Shown here: positions 1 through 12,200 of the stretch, piece by piece | Layout of the letters: the number at the start of each line of letters is the position of its first letter | Numbering within the stretch: position 1 is the stretch's first letter | Assembly: GCF_004359215.1 (NCBI RefSeq) | Contig: NC_090617.1 | Location: 2,483,180 to 2,547,179, forward strand | Source of the DNA: Bremia lactucae | Taxonomy: Eukaryota > Oomycota > Peronosporomycetes > Peronosporales > Peronosporaceae | Direction of reading: 5' to 3' | Length of the DNA: 64,000 nt | Translations under genes and position numbers: made by a program | Notes under the pieces: model-generated | Databases searched by the model: none | What the model was told of the DNA's origin: nothing | Seen by the model: the letters and a program-made list of their open reading frames with translations, nothing else

Positions 1-3000
1 TTGAATCTTTTCCACCGGGTTAATGAGATTCTCATCATCAGCTGACATTACTGGACCAGCAGGAGCCTCTCCACCTTCACCAAACAGGTCGCGACCAGCC
101 TGAGCAAGCTGCTCTTGGCGCAGAGCATCCCCCGCGACAGCTTCGCCCTCAATCTTTGCATTGTCGCCAGCCACCCAACTCATGTCAGCGTTCTGTAGTG
201 ACTCCTGACCCACCATTGCACCAGCAACACCCATCGAGCCAATCGCGCCAATCTGGCCAGCCTGACCAGCCGATGCTTGCAGTGGCTGCACCGATCCCAG
301 CATGGCAGGTCCACTTCCAGCAGCACCAAGGATACCAGGCGCACCGAGTGCAGGAGCCGTACCCAGTGTACCAGCTAGAGCTGCCTTGCGCTGGGCATCA
401 TCGTAGGCATTTAGCTTTCGCAAAGCAGCAGCCTCGGCATCGTGTGCTAGAGACGCATCTTGAGCAGCAGCAGCGGCATCCTGAGCAGCCAAGGCGGCAG
501 CTAAAGAGGCAGCCTGCGCACGCTCCACAGCCGCTTGGCGCTTGGCCTCTTCGCGGCCGACAGACCGACGGTAGGCATGCTGAATCGCGGTTGCTGCGGC
601 AGCACGTCGCAGCTCCAGCTGGCGTTGACGTTCTCGCTCATCTTCTTCCTCTTGAATGCGGCGTTGGCGCTCTTCTTCCTCCCGCTGAATTCGCAATTTC
701 TCCTGCTCGGCAGCAAGTCGTCGGGCCTCTTCTACAGCTAAACGGGCTTTGCGAATATGGTGCAGGCGTTGCACAAAGTGACGTTGCGCTTGAATGGTGT
801 AATACGCCGTCAGCCAACGTTTCTTGGCCGAATTTTTTTTCTCTGCTTGAATGCGAGCAGCTTCCTCCATTAGCCGCTTTCGCATCTTTTCGTCTTCTAC
901 CTGCGCACGACGCTTTTCTGCCAGTTTGCGGCCAAACTTACCACGGACAATTGACTGAATCTTCACTGCTGCCACATTCTGCTCGGCATTTTTTGCCGAC
1001 ATGCGCTCCCGAGTTTGCTCTAAGAGCTTTTTAAACGCGTTTGAAGCAAGGACACCTCCAATAGCCATCTTCCAGTGCTTTTGAGCCAAAAATTTCCGGC
1101 GCATTCTATGGCGGTGCGCATTACGCTGTCGGACAAAGTGCTTGCGAACGGCGTACATACGCATCACCGCCTGCATCTTAACGACAGCGGCCTTGCGTCG
1201 TCTAGTGTCTTCCAGTAACCATAAGAACGCGCGCTGTGCAAGCACTTTTGCCAAAGCGTAACGCCAACGACGACGTGCAAGCCACTTGCGGAGACGTGCG
1301 ACAATCCACGGTCCCATTTTCTTCATGTCAACCTTTAGCAGCGCGTCCAGCAGAGCAATCTTGCCCGTTTTGAAAAACACCTTGGTCCGTCCAAGTCGAT
1401 AGGCATCATTTTCAACACGGAACGACCACAGCACAGCCTCCGTAAACGTACGGTCATTGTATGCATTAAACATTGGTGTGACTGACGGTGGCAGGACAGG
1501 TTTGTAGATACGGCAGATCTCCTCGTAAGCCACACGAGTTGGAAGCCCCACTTTAAGCAGCTCACATGTCGCGAGCATGCCCGAGCAACGTAATTGATCC
1601 ACGACATACCCGTGGTCAAAAACTCCTGGAGACATTGTCGGGTTGGGCTTGATACACCGAATAAAGTTACAGCGTGTTGCGTTAAGCGTATCCGTAAGTT
1701 CCCGCATTTGGTCGCAAAATTTCGCCGAGACACTCTGTTTATGCTGGTTCATAGCCCCCCGGTCTAAATTAGCCGAAAAGAGTTCCTTAATGAGCGAAGA
1801 TTTACTAGAGGTGACAAAATCTTCGAGATCCTTTGGAATCGTATCGTTATTCTTGTCAATAAAGTTGCCAATAGTATACGGCACACGCGTTGCAAAGTGT
1901 TTAACAATAAATTCGTACTTCTTGTCCTTCTCATGAGGCGGTAAAAAATGCGAATGGGCCGCGTGTGTCTTGTGAAGTGTGGCATTCCATTTAGCGTCTG
2001 TCGGATTAGGCATCCTGGCTTCCTGGTCCAATAGCGGCAGAATACCGTTTGGCTTTTGAGAAATCAAGTCGATGCATTCGCGATTGTCAGGCCAAATAAT
2101 CTTGCCAACTTCAATTCCTTCTGCAGCAAACAATTCCTGCTCTGCAATAAATACTTGCTGATTAAATGTAGCTTGCAGGGCTTCGTTGGCGTAATTGATC
2201 AGCAATTGTTCAAAGTCATTCTCCTCAAATGACTCAAATCCAAAGATATCCAGTACACCAATAAATGGTAGTGAGTTGTCGCCGTGGCCAAGCGAGCTAT
2301 TAATTTTCACCAAGATCCACTTGAATAAGTGATTGTAGATGGACTTAGCAATAGCATCACGCACGTAGCTTCCTTCTTTTGCAGTCCGCTTGATTGTAAA
2401 GTTTTCCGTCCGCGTTGAGATCTCGCGCGTTGTGATAACATGTAATAAGTTCGCGCTGTCCACGCCGAGTAGCTCCCCGCACGAAGCCACGTACTTTTTC
2501 GCCTCTAAAGTCACTTCTCCAGCGTCGCCTTCGGCTGTTTCACGGTTAATCAGCCGAATATTGCCTAAATGTAACAAACCCGATAGCACCGTCCACACTT
2601 GTTTCTGGAGCGCAGCGTCGATATTCACAGACCCAAGTGCGCTTGCGACTTCATCAAACAAAATCTCATCGTCCACATTCGGATCTGATACACAGCCACT
2701 TTGGTTCAAGTAAGCAAAATTATTCACCGATTCCAATTTCAACTCTTTAGCCAAGGCTTGGTTGGCTCCTGATAGCAAAAAGTAAAAAATATGGAAATTG
2801 CGTTCGCCTGGAATTTGCGCCACGACTCGGAATTTTTCGAGCAAGTACGTCTCGACAAATGCACCCGTAAGTGTATTGTCACCAGATTTGAATTGCAGCT
2901 TCATGAATTTACCAAAGCGTGAGGAATTGTGATTACGCAGCGTCTTGGCATTTCCAAATGCTTCAAGAATGGGGTTTGTGTCCCACAGTCGCTTGTCCAA

Positions 3001-3789
3001 TTCCAGCGCAATATCCTGCTGAGCACTTTTGCCTTTGCTGGCTGCAATAGCCAAGTGTTCCCGTGACGTCAAGTATCGTAGCACAATCTTTGACGTCTCG
3101 GTTTTCCCAGCTCCTGATTCTCCAGAGATGACAATTGATTGGCATTGAGCGGGAGTGCGCAACGCCATTTGCTGGAAAGCTACCTCAGCGATGGCGTACG
3201 GGTGGGGTGGGCGATCTCCCATTTGCGTCTTGATGTAGTCCGTCACTTTCGGCTCTACTGTGCGCACCAGCGGGTTCACGGCAATCAGTACATTGGCCAT
3301 GAGTGTATACGGTCGTAGATTGTCCATCTTAGAGCGCACGCAGAGATTCTCAAGAATGCCGGCCTCGTGGATGTAGTACAGACCCGTCATGTCGTCCACT
3401 ACGCGAGGATTTACTTTGTACAGGTCACCAATGTCACGCATGTCGAGTTTTTCTTGGCCAAACTTGCCATTTAGTGTCAGAATCATACCCTTCTCCGGGT
3501 CTTCCGAAGGCTCGTAGCGCACAATCTCCACGACGCGCCACACGCGCTCTCGGTCCGGGACCCAGATGTGCGCACCCAACTCCACCGGTGTGTGCTGTAG
3601 CGAGGCTACAACTTCTGTGGTGTTGCGACGACGAGCCGATATCTGTGCGCGCTTCTTGTTTTCTAAGACCAGCCGCTGCGCAATGCTTAGATGCGCTTCG
3701 TCCACGGGCGCGGCAGTGTACCGCTGGAAGCGGTCATACGACGGCAGTGCACTAGACGGCGCCATCTCGACACGCGGCTTTCCCGACAT
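1..3789 (-). CDS. unconventional myosin heavy chain, N-terminal part (runs off left edge)
   Basis: An uninterrupted minus-strand frame of 1263 codons starts at the ATG at 3789-3787 and is still open at base 1. The upstream frame meets a stop without another ATG. It is an actin-based ATPase motor: P-loop GESGAGKT at residues 223-230, switch I NHNSSRFG at 286-293, switch II LDIFGFE from residue 513, and a converter ending near residue 810 (RLGRTKVFFKTG). After the motor come basic IQ-like calmodulin-binding repeats (near residues 869, 942 and 1067), a charged helical stretch, then an Ala/Gly-rich segment (about 1085-1200). Oomycete myosins often carry extra C-terminal domains; here the tail lies outside the window, so class cannot be fixed. 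No intron is needed in the visible part. Confidence 0.93.
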   Translation of the reverse strand, partial: MSGKPRVEMAPSSALPSYDRFQRYTAAPVDEAHLSIAQRLVLENKKRAQISARRRNTTEVVASLQHTPVELGAHIWVPDRERVWRVVEIVRYEPSEDPEKGMILTLNGKFGQEKLDMRDIGDLYKVNPRVVDDMTGLYYIHEAGILENLCVRSKMDNLRPYTLMANVLIAVNPLVRTVEPKVTDYIKTQMGDRPPHPYAIAEVAFQQMALRTPAQCQSIVISGESGAGKTETSKIVLRYLTSREHLAIAASKGKSAQQDIALELDKRLWDTNPILEAFGNAKTLRNHNSSRFGKFMKLQFKSGDNTLTGAFVETYLLEKFRVVAQIPGERNFHIFYFLLSGANQALAKELKLESVNNFAYLNQSGCVSDPNVDDEILFDEVASALGSVNIDAALQKQVWTVLSGLLHLGNIRLINRETAEGDAGEVTLEAKKYVASCGELLGVDSANLLHVITTREISTRTENFTIKRTAKEGSYVRDAIAKSIYNHLFKWILVKINSSLGHGDNSLPFIGVLDIFGFESFEENDFEQLLINYANEALQATFNQQVFIAEQELFAAEGIEVGKIIWPDNRECIDLISQKPNGILPLLDQEARMPNPTDAKWNATLHKTHAAHSHFLPPHEKDKKYEFIVKHFATRVPYTIGNFIDKNNDTIPKDLEDFVTSSKSSLIKELFSANLDRGAMNQHKQSVSAKFCDQMRELTDTLNATRCNFIRCIKPNPTMSPGVFDHGYVVDQLRCSGMLATCELLKVGLPTRVAYEEICRIYKPVLPPSVTPMFNAYNDRTFTEAVLWSFRVENDAYRLGRTKVFFKTGKIALLDALLKVDMKKMGPWIVARLRKWLARRRWRYALAKVLAQRAFLWLLEDTRRRKAAVVKMQAVMRMYAVRKHFVRQRNAHRHRMRRKFLAQKHWKMAIGGVLASNAFKKLLEQTRERMSAKNAEQNVAAVKIQSIVRGKFGRKLAEKRRAQVEDEKMRKRLMEEAARIQAEKKNSAKKRWLTAYYTIQAQRHFVQRLHHIRKARLAVEEARRLAAEQEKLRIQREEEERQRRIQEEEDERERQRQLELRRAAAATAIQHAYRRSVGREEAKRQAAVERAQAASLAAALAAQDAAAAAQDASLAHDAEAAALRKLNAYDDAQRKAALAGTLGTAPALGAPGILGAAGSGPAMLGSVQPLQASAGQAGQIGAIGSMGVAGAMVGQESLQNADMSWVAGDNAKIEGEAVAGDALRQEQLAQAGRDLFGEGGEAPAGPVMSADDENLINPVEKIQ

Positions 3790-4700
3790 GAATCTTGGCA
3801 AGCTTCTTGGTACTGATGCTCGAGGCGGTCGTTTTCGTTCTGTCTTGAAGCTTCTGTCTCTTTGCGAACGACGTAGTTACTCTCGCCGCGTGCAAGTAAC
3901 AACGCGACGAAATTGTAGGGAGTCTTTGATTGTGGCTAGCGACAAGACGTTTGTGAGATACGACAGTGACGGGTTAGAGCGAACGATTGGCCGAAAAGAA
4001 CAAGAAAAGAGCGGCGTGTCCGCCGGAAAGGAAGACATGATCTTAATACAAAGTGCTTTTGATTTTTAAGATGGTGGTTTCAATGTGGCAAAGTGCGAGG
4101 GGTGCATAAGCCTAAAGAGGAAAATTGAATAAGAAAAGTGAAAGTCCGACAGTCATTAGTTTCGATACATAAGCTGCTTTTTAGTTCACGACATCGGCAT
4201 TGAACCTGCGATCACAAGCATCAATTCATGCAAAATTTATCTCTTAGTCGTTGCTGATGTGTTCATCAGGCCTTAATCGGCTTCACTCGCATGCTAGGAC
4301 CTCACAGGCTCTTTAGCTGAGCCTTCACTGATATCTCACTCACTTGTGTATCTCTGCCATATCAGGCTAGCAACTTTTTCAGATTCGTCAGTGACATATC
4401 ATGATTATTAGATCAGCTGTTGAATGTGCCTTAATTACAAGGGCTTATATTTCACTTAAAATATACGAGAATATCCAAAACTTTAACGCAACCGCATCTA
4501 TTTGTCTAATTGATGAATTGTCCGTCATTACTCCAATGAGTATTTTGGTCTCCACCTTGTCTGTACCCAAGGGTGAAAAAAAAAACATTTTTTGCGAACT
4601 TCTCGGGTGTTTGGTTTAACATAAGAGAACCGATTTTCGGACAAGTTTTTTGTTTTGTTTTATTAATCACTTTTGTTGGGGTCGCCTCCTTCATCCGAGG
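3790..4700. other. intergenic region upstream of myosin
   Basis: About 0.9 kb, AT-rich, holding the myosin promoter on the minus strand. I see no credible coding frame; the plus-strand open frame over 3566-4069 is mostly antisense to the myosin 5' end. No clear core promoter motif can be called by eye. Confidence 0.5.
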
Positions 4701-5350
4701 AATAGTACTCCGCGGTCTGCATATCGCGAAAGGCGCTCATGTTGCTGTTAATGTAGACGAGCTTTTTAACCGATGCCCGCTAAGTGGGTTACGAAGCTTT
4801 GAATGGATGAACGCCACTGTGGACAAGTAGCGTTCCGATGCAGCGCTAGATGTTGCCATCGAGAACAGCTTGAGTGCTACAGGCTGCAGATTTGGCCATT
4901 GGACACCATCCGACAGCCAGTATTGCAGTGGTGTCTTCGCCTTCGCCAGCATTGAGTATCGGAATAGGTTCGTAGCCTTCTCATGCCGCGCCGAGAAAAG
5001 GAAGTCATGAAAAAGGACGTCCGTCTAGTGTCGTCAACGGGCGTAGTGTCATCAATGGGAGTCTTGCAAAGCTTGTCTTCGAGTTCACGGAAATTGGGTG
5101 GCGGCAAACCATCACCCAGAAGGCGAGGGTCGAGGAGATAGGACAGACCGTGCGCTACAGTATACATTAATTGGAAGCGGGAATCCGCGAGCTTTGTCAA
5201 TTACTGAAGTCCCAGCTGGGTGATGGCTACTCGCTCATAAACAGCAGCGAACATGCCCCGGAGGGCATTAAATGCTCCCGTCGAGATTTTGGCCCCTTTT
5301 CACGCTGCTTATTGCGCGAAGGAACCTTCAATTTTTCGTGGAGAAGCTTT
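4700..5350 (-). pseudogene. hAT transposase remnant, C-terminal dimerisation region
   Basis: Minus-strand frames around 4737-4952 carry a segment typical of the hAT C-terminal dimerisation domain (LQPVALKLFSMATSSAASER, then a FIHSKLRNPLS stretch). Just upstream, 5090-5200 encodes a matching block (YTVAHGLSYLLDPRLLGDGL). The two blocks lie in different frames, so the gene is broken. DNA-binding and catalytic parts are not recognisable here, and no terminal inverted repeats were found. A second hAT remnant lies at 17.6-18.9 kb. Confidence 0.75.
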
Positions 5351-6367
5351 TAAAGCGACGTCGTAATACCAGTATCTGGTAAAGTGGCTGGGGTACCCCT
5401 CTCTGAGAACTGTTGGGAGTTTGAGATACCTCAAGATTTCCCGCACGCCGTCGACGTTTTTGAGCGCCAAGCTCAGGGTCAACTCGCGTCAAACGAAGCT
5501 TCCCGCCACTAGAAGTGGGATTAGGTGGATCTATACCCTCGGTGCGGCTTCGATCCATGGTTGCACGGTCAACCGAAGCACTGAAATATCGGCTAGACCT
5601 TTCTTCGTTGTGTGGCATAAATGCCGAACGTAACTGGCCTTTGGCCTTTTAAGCTTGGCGAAATCAAAGCGAAGCTTCCTGTTTAAACGAACATCAGCCA
5701 GATCCACAGACTCTGATATTCCAAATATTGCGGAGGCGGCGGGCCCGTTGGACCCAGTTGTCAGATGAGACTTCGTTTTCACTTCTTGTTTCGTTTGGAA
5801 ACAAAACGATTCGGAATTTCCCTCATTAAAATCATCGAAGCCCCACAGGCTTGATCACATAGACGCGTCAGATACTGACCTCGCGTCATTACCTTTGGCG
5901 TAAGGTATCGCCCACGAAGAGCGTCGCGAGCAGCGAATTTCTCCGGCGTTCTCGCCGAATCACCTGAGGCCCAGGTGGCCAAACTGTAACCCTCGATCTG
6001 TTTGAGACGCTCTTCCGCACTAAGCGGAGTGAATCTATATTCACTATGAGCTTTAGCTTTCGCTATCTCGGCATCTCGACGACGATCTTGTTCCTGTGTG
6101 ATGAGGATTGCCAGATCTTGCTCTTCATCGAGCGGATTCGTAATGATGTTGGACTCAGGATCCTGTGTCCTGCTCAATGCAGTTAAGATATCGTCGGACA
6201 CGTTCTGGGAATGGATTTGGGGCCCGCCGACGTTCATCCGGATGCGAAGGCGTGTAAGAACGACGCTCTTTCTCCTCATCCTCTGATGGAAAGTGACTTT
6301 CAAAGTCCACCATTCCTTCATCGTCGAGGAAGGTGCAAATAGTCTGTGACTCACGCTTATTTGTCAT
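5328..6367 (-). pseudogene. decayed unidentified ORF, several frame shifts
   Basis: Four overlapping minus-strand frames follow one another (6367-6155, 6354-5779, 5782-5531, 5618-5328), as expected for one gene of about 340 codons broken by small indels. The N-terminal part is acidic (LDDEGMVDFESHFPSEDEEK). The middle is charged and helical (EEQDLAILITQEQDRRRDAE, then SAEERLKQIEGYSLATWASG). I do not recognise the family. It lies upstream of the hAT remnant on the same strand, so it could be transposon cargo, a gag-like protein, or a dead host gene. Confidence 0.35.
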
Positions 6368-6947
6368 GGGACAAAGGAATGCAAATCACAACCAAACAGT
6401 TAGCTGTTTATGTTCCAACCTCAACGAGGAAATGAATTGAATGTTGTCACTCGGTGTCAACAGTCTGATGGGGTGTGTGTAATAGGGCAGACATCGGTTG
6501 GAGAACCGTTGTTGTGGTACATTGACCTTATGGGTAAAATACCCTTCTACCCTATTCTAAAATAGGTAATTACTTAGATCCCAATTATTATGGGTAACAA
6601 ATGTGGTCGCCGCCAGTTATAAATCTGGCAGCCAAAATATATTTTTATTTAGCTAAAGTAAGGTTTTTAGGTTTAAATAATTAAATAAACTGCAGCTTCC
6701 CTTTTGATCTTAAAGCGTGAAGTGCATTCCTAAGGCTTGCGCATTGATCTGTAAGAGAAAGAAGCCTTTCTAAGGTAAATACTACTGGGCACTAGTTGCC
6801 ACTTGATTCTACAAGCCCCTAAATCCCTTTCATTAAGCTTCAATAGCTTGTACGACTTCCTGAGCTTTTAACCCATTACTTCTATAGAAGTAAGAGACTC
6901 TCTTAGTCTAAAGTCTTCCTATGACTTTAAAAGTGAGGTAGCTCCGC
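6368..6947. other. AT-rich spacer before Gypsy element E1
   Basis: No coding frame is seen. Around 6530-6570 there is a short imperfect repeat of GGGTAAAATACCC-type sequence. The last five bases, TCCGC (6943-6947), resemble TCCAC after the far end of E1 and are the likely target-site duplication with one change. Confidence 0.4.
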
Positions 6948-7445
6948 TGCAAACGGGGTGTCACGTTACATAAATATTATTTCCTGTAAGAGGATTGATA
7001 AATATTTTTTTCTATGAGCGGAGATAATTAAAGAAGTACAAAATTATTCCCTTATTAATTTTGACTTTATAGTTCAAAATTTACCAAATTTGGTAATATT
7101 GACGCAATAAGACATTAGTTCTATTGATTGGTTGATTTGAGTGTAAAATCAACCCCGCGTATCTTTACAAGACACGATTAGCATCGCACAAGGAGGCGCA
7201 TCGCATAATTAGCTATTAATATATTAAAGCCAGTAGATAGACGATCCTCAATGATAGAATTTGATATATTAATACTTTTCTCGATTTCAAAGCCTTAAGA
7301 ATTACCCTTAGTAGCTAAGACTTCTTCTACTCAGAATCTTCTCTGCACGTCGTGGGCGCGCGGTAGTCGAGGTACCCCGCCTTCACTGTAATCAGTGTGG
7401 GTTGGCTAGCACTGTTGTCAGTACTTCAAAGGGCGCTCCAATACA
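6948..7445 (+). repeat. LTR1, 5' LTR of E1
   Basis: Starts TGCAAACGGGG and ends CAATACA. It shares with the other LTR1 copies the blocks ATAAATATTATTTCCT, a GCAATAAGACATTAG stretch followed by TCTATTGATTGGTTGATT, and a 3' block holding CACTGTAATCAGTG and a CTGTTGTCAG hairpin. The first bases can fold back (TAACGGG with CCCGTTA in better-preserved copies). Confidence 0.8.
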
Positions 7446-7447
7446 CC

Positions 7448-7460
7448 TGGCAGCCCTTCG
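7448..7460 (+). promoter_or_regulatory. candidate primer binding site of E1
   Basis: TGGCAGCCCTTCG lies two bases after the LTR end. The same place holds TGGTAGCGCATGG in E5 (28438) and TGGTAGCACATCG in E2 (minus strand, up to 16747). This fits the 3' end of a tRNA ending GCTACCA, possibly tRNA-Met, but the oomycete tRNA was not available to compare. Confidence 0.55.
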
Positions 7461-7499
7461 TAGTCCGTCCAATGGCCTACGCATGGCCATCCAACATGG

Positions 7500-8770
7500 A
7501 TATGGTGAATGAAGAAGAAGGGAGCTTTAAGACCCTCACGAAGGCTATCACGTATCGCGGGAAAGGTTCACTCATATAAATGACCTTGAACGGAGAGCCG
7601 GTCAACGTACGAGTTCGGCCGTAGACGGGCCAGCCGTTAGCGCCATGTTGTTCGCTCTACAAAGAGACGAGCATCACGCGGCTATAGCCGGGTCATACAG
7701 TGTGAGTTTCACGAAGCCCAAGAAAAAGTAGTCTTGCTTCATCAGCAAGGCATTCCTCAATACTAAAGCTCTACGACCCATTGGTTTTTGGTTGCGTGAG
7801 GTCTTAAAGACCCGGCTCAGGCAAACATTTGAGCCTGCACGTGCGCAATACAGGGCTCGAGTCGACATTCTGGATTTGAAGCAGGCACGCGTGATATTCA
7901 CGCTTATACCCAACATACACGTTACCTGGTCAGTAACATCGTGAGTCATTCAACTGATAAACAAACACAGGTAACTGTGATTATTAAAGGTCTTGCAGAC
8001 GGTCCTGTCAAGGCTAACCTGTTTCCGGCTTGAACTAGAGAGCTAGACTTCAGCCTGAAACAGGCTTTCCTCCGGGTTTCCGGGGAATCATAAGCTCTAG
8101 AGGGGGGAGGGTCCAGAACCCATGGATCCCTCGTGTGCAGAGCAAGAAGCCTCACTCTCTAAACTACAACGATTGCAAAAAGGCAATAGTTGTCAGAAAA
8201 TGGGTCACTGCACCTATAAGTGCATTGATTCACACCCAGTGCCTAAGAACACTGAAAGAAATGACTGACTACCCGCTAGAAACAGCGGAGGAGGCGGATC
8301 CGACGCTCTGCGAAATCGCAACAGCGAGGCGGATCTTAAGAAAAACGGTCGGGGCCAGTAGGTGCGAAGCGCCCTACTATTCCAGCAACGTCAAAACAAT
8401 TTGCGGGGTTTTTGACGAATGTTGCTCCTCGCACACAATCATTGTGTGTAACTAAGCCAGGTGATGAGATTAACCTCATCGCCTAGAAATTTTAGTGGCA
8501 AATAAAGTGCCACTTAGGCACAAGTTAATTGTGGGCCGTCAAATAATATCATTCGACGCCAGATCACAGACTCAAATGTATTGAGCGACATTCCTCTAAC
8601 GAGGATGACAGTACGCCTAGCAGCAGGCGCATCTGTAACATTAAAAAAACCGTGTAGATACACGTGAAAGGGTAAACAGAGCGATGATGATTTTATCGTT
8701 CTGGATTGTGATGACAATTTTGATGTCATCCTTGGACTTGTCCTACGAGTGAGTGCGATGATCTCACTTG
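7500..8770 (+). pseudogene. gag and protease remnant of E1
   Basis: A gag N-terminus starts MDMVNEEEG at 7497. A capsid-like stretch follows at about 7800-8050 (TQHTRYLVSNIVSH, then TQVTVIIKGLADGPVKANLF). A damaged zinc-knuckle lies at about 8160-8230 (NSCQKMGHCTYKC), then the linker HPVPKNTERN. The end of an aspartic protease is visible near 8685-8755 (DDFIVLDCDDNFDVILGL). Stops and frame changes break every segment. This sense-strand gag shows that the later antisense ORF is an extra ORF, not the only gag. Confidence 0.7.
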
Positions 8771-9239
8771 TGGTTCACTTGTTTGCACGACTGCAGAAGA
8801 CCTCAGTGTGAATACGCATCACCTGTGGAGTTAGATCTCGACGGCTGTGCACAAGCACAACAGCGTCGAAGGTCCACCATTGTGACGTGGACATAGTTAT
8901 TGACGGCTGAGCACAAGCACAGGAAGCGTTGACGTTTGACCACTCGAATAAGTTAAGTGGTACGAAACAAGAATGCTTGCTTGGAAAGCAACAACCAAGA
9001 AATATCAAATGTCTATAAGAGACAGTGCGAAAGTCTCAGATCGACTGGAGAGTCGATTGTAGAGTATCTCGCTGTGGTTGCGCAGCCTCAGCTAGAGACA
9101 GTTGGGAATGATACTTCCTGACTAAAACTTGAGGGAATAAGTCACCAAGAATATGCGCTAATAAGTCCCCAGAAACCTGTAGTCAAAGGTTCCCAGGTAC
9201 CTTTAAAAATAAGTTCCAAAGAGGAAACTGAGACAATAA

Positions 9240-12200
9240 ACGTTCTGGTAAATATTGGATCAAGTGTAGGCGCTTATACACTTGACCTGATAGCGCCACT
9301 GAAGTTAACTTCGAAGATGACTCAATTGCCAACCTTCGAACCGAAACGTTCTTGCGAAATCTGCGTAGTGGCAAAGTCAAGCAGATCTGCTGCTTGTCTG
9401 AGATGACAACTATGTGGCCGATATTCGGTCCGCAATAGTATTTCCTGAGAACGAACGGGTTCTCAGTAGCTCATCGATGGATCCATGGACGAAAGTGTCC
9501 TGGATGAGAAGATTCAGATTGAACGTTTTACATCCCAATCCTGGGAGTCTAGCCGAACGCTTAGCAGCGGGCCATGTGAGGGAACCAATTCCCTCACATA
9601 GCTCTCCGACCCTAAGCGTGCGTAAAGCAACAGGAGGATGACGGAATGTGCATGCATTCAACAAATTAAACGCTGCAACAAGACAGGCTCAATCGCCGAT
9701 ACCACGAAAAGACGTATTTTTTTTTTTGCTGGCGGAATGTCAAAGAGTACTATCTTTACGTCAATGGATCTGACGATTGGATTCTATCATATCCTTATGC
9801 ATGTACAGGATATCCCCTTCACAGCAGTAAGCACCCCAAGCGGAAGCTCTATGGAAGCGGCTAGTTGTGCCACAGGGGGCTTAGTAATGCCCCTGCGACA
9901 TTCAACAGATGTGTAACTAATCTGTAGAAATCAGTGCGGGATTTCAAAACGAGTTATTTTGATGACGGCTTCGTTAATAACAGAGCCATAAACGGAAAGT
10001 CCGACAAATTAAGAACATCGTATACACGTCCGAAACGTTCGTACACTCATGCGTAAGCACAAGTTGTATGCAAATATGAAGAATTATATATTCGCCGCAA
10101 GCGAAATACCACTTCCGTATCGTGGGTAAGCACGGTGTACGCCCGGATCCAGAAAAAATCAAGACGATCACCGATTGGTCTGTGCCAGTCGATGTAAAGG
10201 AACTTAGAAAGCTCTTCGGTTTAGCGGCGTACCTGCACAAGTACTCACGCAATTATGCCGAAATGACAGTGCATCTTTCTTCTTTGTTGAAAAAATGAAA
10301 AGTGATCATGGAACGCTGATTGTCAGTGTTCCTTCGAGGATATCAAGCCAAGCTTGATGCAATCGCCAATCCTGGTGTCTGTGACGCTAGCGATTTTGCA
10401 ATCGGCTGTGCGTAATGCAATATGACACAGACGCGCATAGCGCGTCGTCTGCTATCAATCGCGTCAGCTTCAACTAGCTGAACGCAATTACCGAGTGCAT
10501 GACAAGAAACTAATTGCCATGAAATACGCACTGGCAAATTTTAATGTCTCTTTCTTAAAAGATAGACTGTTCATTGTCTATAAGGACCATGCCTCTTTAC
10601 GCACGGTCGTAAACAGTCCACACCTCTCGCGAAGAATGGCGAGACGGTTGTCTTGTTCGCGTGTATAATTTTTCTGAGGAGTATAAACCAGGCGACTTGA
10701 CGTCGTCGCTGATGCCCTTTCGCGCTGACCCAATTTAAAGCCGACTGCGCAAATTAACGGTGAGCACAAGGCCACTGTGGTTTTTAAGCCGGCTGCGCAA
10801 ATCAACGGTGATCACAAGAAGTGTTCCGTCGTCAACATTACTTGACGACTTTAGAAGAGCTTATCAAGAAGACAAGGCTCTTAAAGGGTTGATGAACTAC
10901 CTTAGAATTCCATTCCAATCCTTAAAGGGATCGTCAAAATTGTGTCGATCCTCAACAGATTGGTACACAACACGCAATGTATTACTGTATTACACAGAAA
11001 TCCTGACCCATAGTGATTTGCGTTTATGCATCGTGTATGAGTATCAATAAGAAGGCATCGTGAACGTGAGGAGACTTATCTCACAATAAGTCGCGGCATC
11101 TACTGGCCACGCCGGTATGAGTTTTTCCGCAAGTACATACATGCTTGCGAATTTTGTCAGCGGATGAAGTCCAGTGCTTCATCCCGTGCGTCACAACCTC
11201 TGGCTGTTCCAGCAGAGTGTTGGCAGTACGTATCTATGGACTTCGTCTTCGAATTTCCCGACGGTGACCAAGAATAATGGTATTCTTGTTTTTCTGATTG
11301 TATCAGCATTATGATACATGCAGTCCCGGAACCGGTAACAGCAAAAAGCTGTGCTCGTGTCGTTGTTGACACAATATTTCGACTCCATGTGTTACCCCTG
11401 AACTTGTCTGCGATCAATACCCAGATTCACGCCGGAGTTTTGGCAATCTTTGTTCAAATAACTTGGAACACAGTTAAAAAAAGCAATTTCTGACCATCCT
11501 GAAAATATAGATAGACATAGCGTGCAAATTGTATTCTCGAAGAGATACTTCGAGGATACGTTCACTCTTTTAAAAGTTAGATCGAGCTCTTGCCGATGGT
11601 AGAATTTGCCATCAACAGTTTAGTGCACGTTTCTACAAAGCATACACCATTTTGTGAATGGCTTAATCCATCACAGATGCTCACCATGTCCACAGTGACT
11701 TTTATTCAAGGAGGCGAGGAACTCGCTCGAGCAAAGAACAATCTAGCTCTTGCTCATCATGCATTGACACTCAGATCAATGCGAACGATATTAATGTTGA
11801 TTCAATTAACGTTGAAGTGGAGAAACTCAGTAATACCCATAAGACTATTACTGACGTTATTAAGATGCTGGAACTATCAGAACCAAAAACGATAATATCA
11901 TTGAGAACAATACTGCTCTCATTAAAGATGAGGATACAATTTCCGCAATACGCACATATGGCAAGAAAGACAAAAACGAAACCGAGTCACCAAGAATCCC
12001 TACTTGTTAGAGAAACAGTGGTCCATTTCGTACAGGATTCCATTGCTGATACGGTGGACCGATAGAAACTGAACTCTGACATAAAGGAAGTGCAAAAAAT
12101 ATTTCATTTATTTTAATGATCTAGTCCTACTCTGTACGGTAAACCTACCAGAACATGTAGTGACGAATGTGGGCAGTTATAATACTGCTTAGTGTATCGG

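Noticed and set aside
156..1034. 292-codon plus-strand open frame
   Set aside because: Fully antisense to the Ala/Gln-rich myosin C-terminal part; Gln/His/Pro-rich shadow frame.
3566..4069. 167-codon plus-strand open frame
   Set aside because: The first half is antisense to the myosin start; no domain, no homologous blocks, composition follows the opposite strand.
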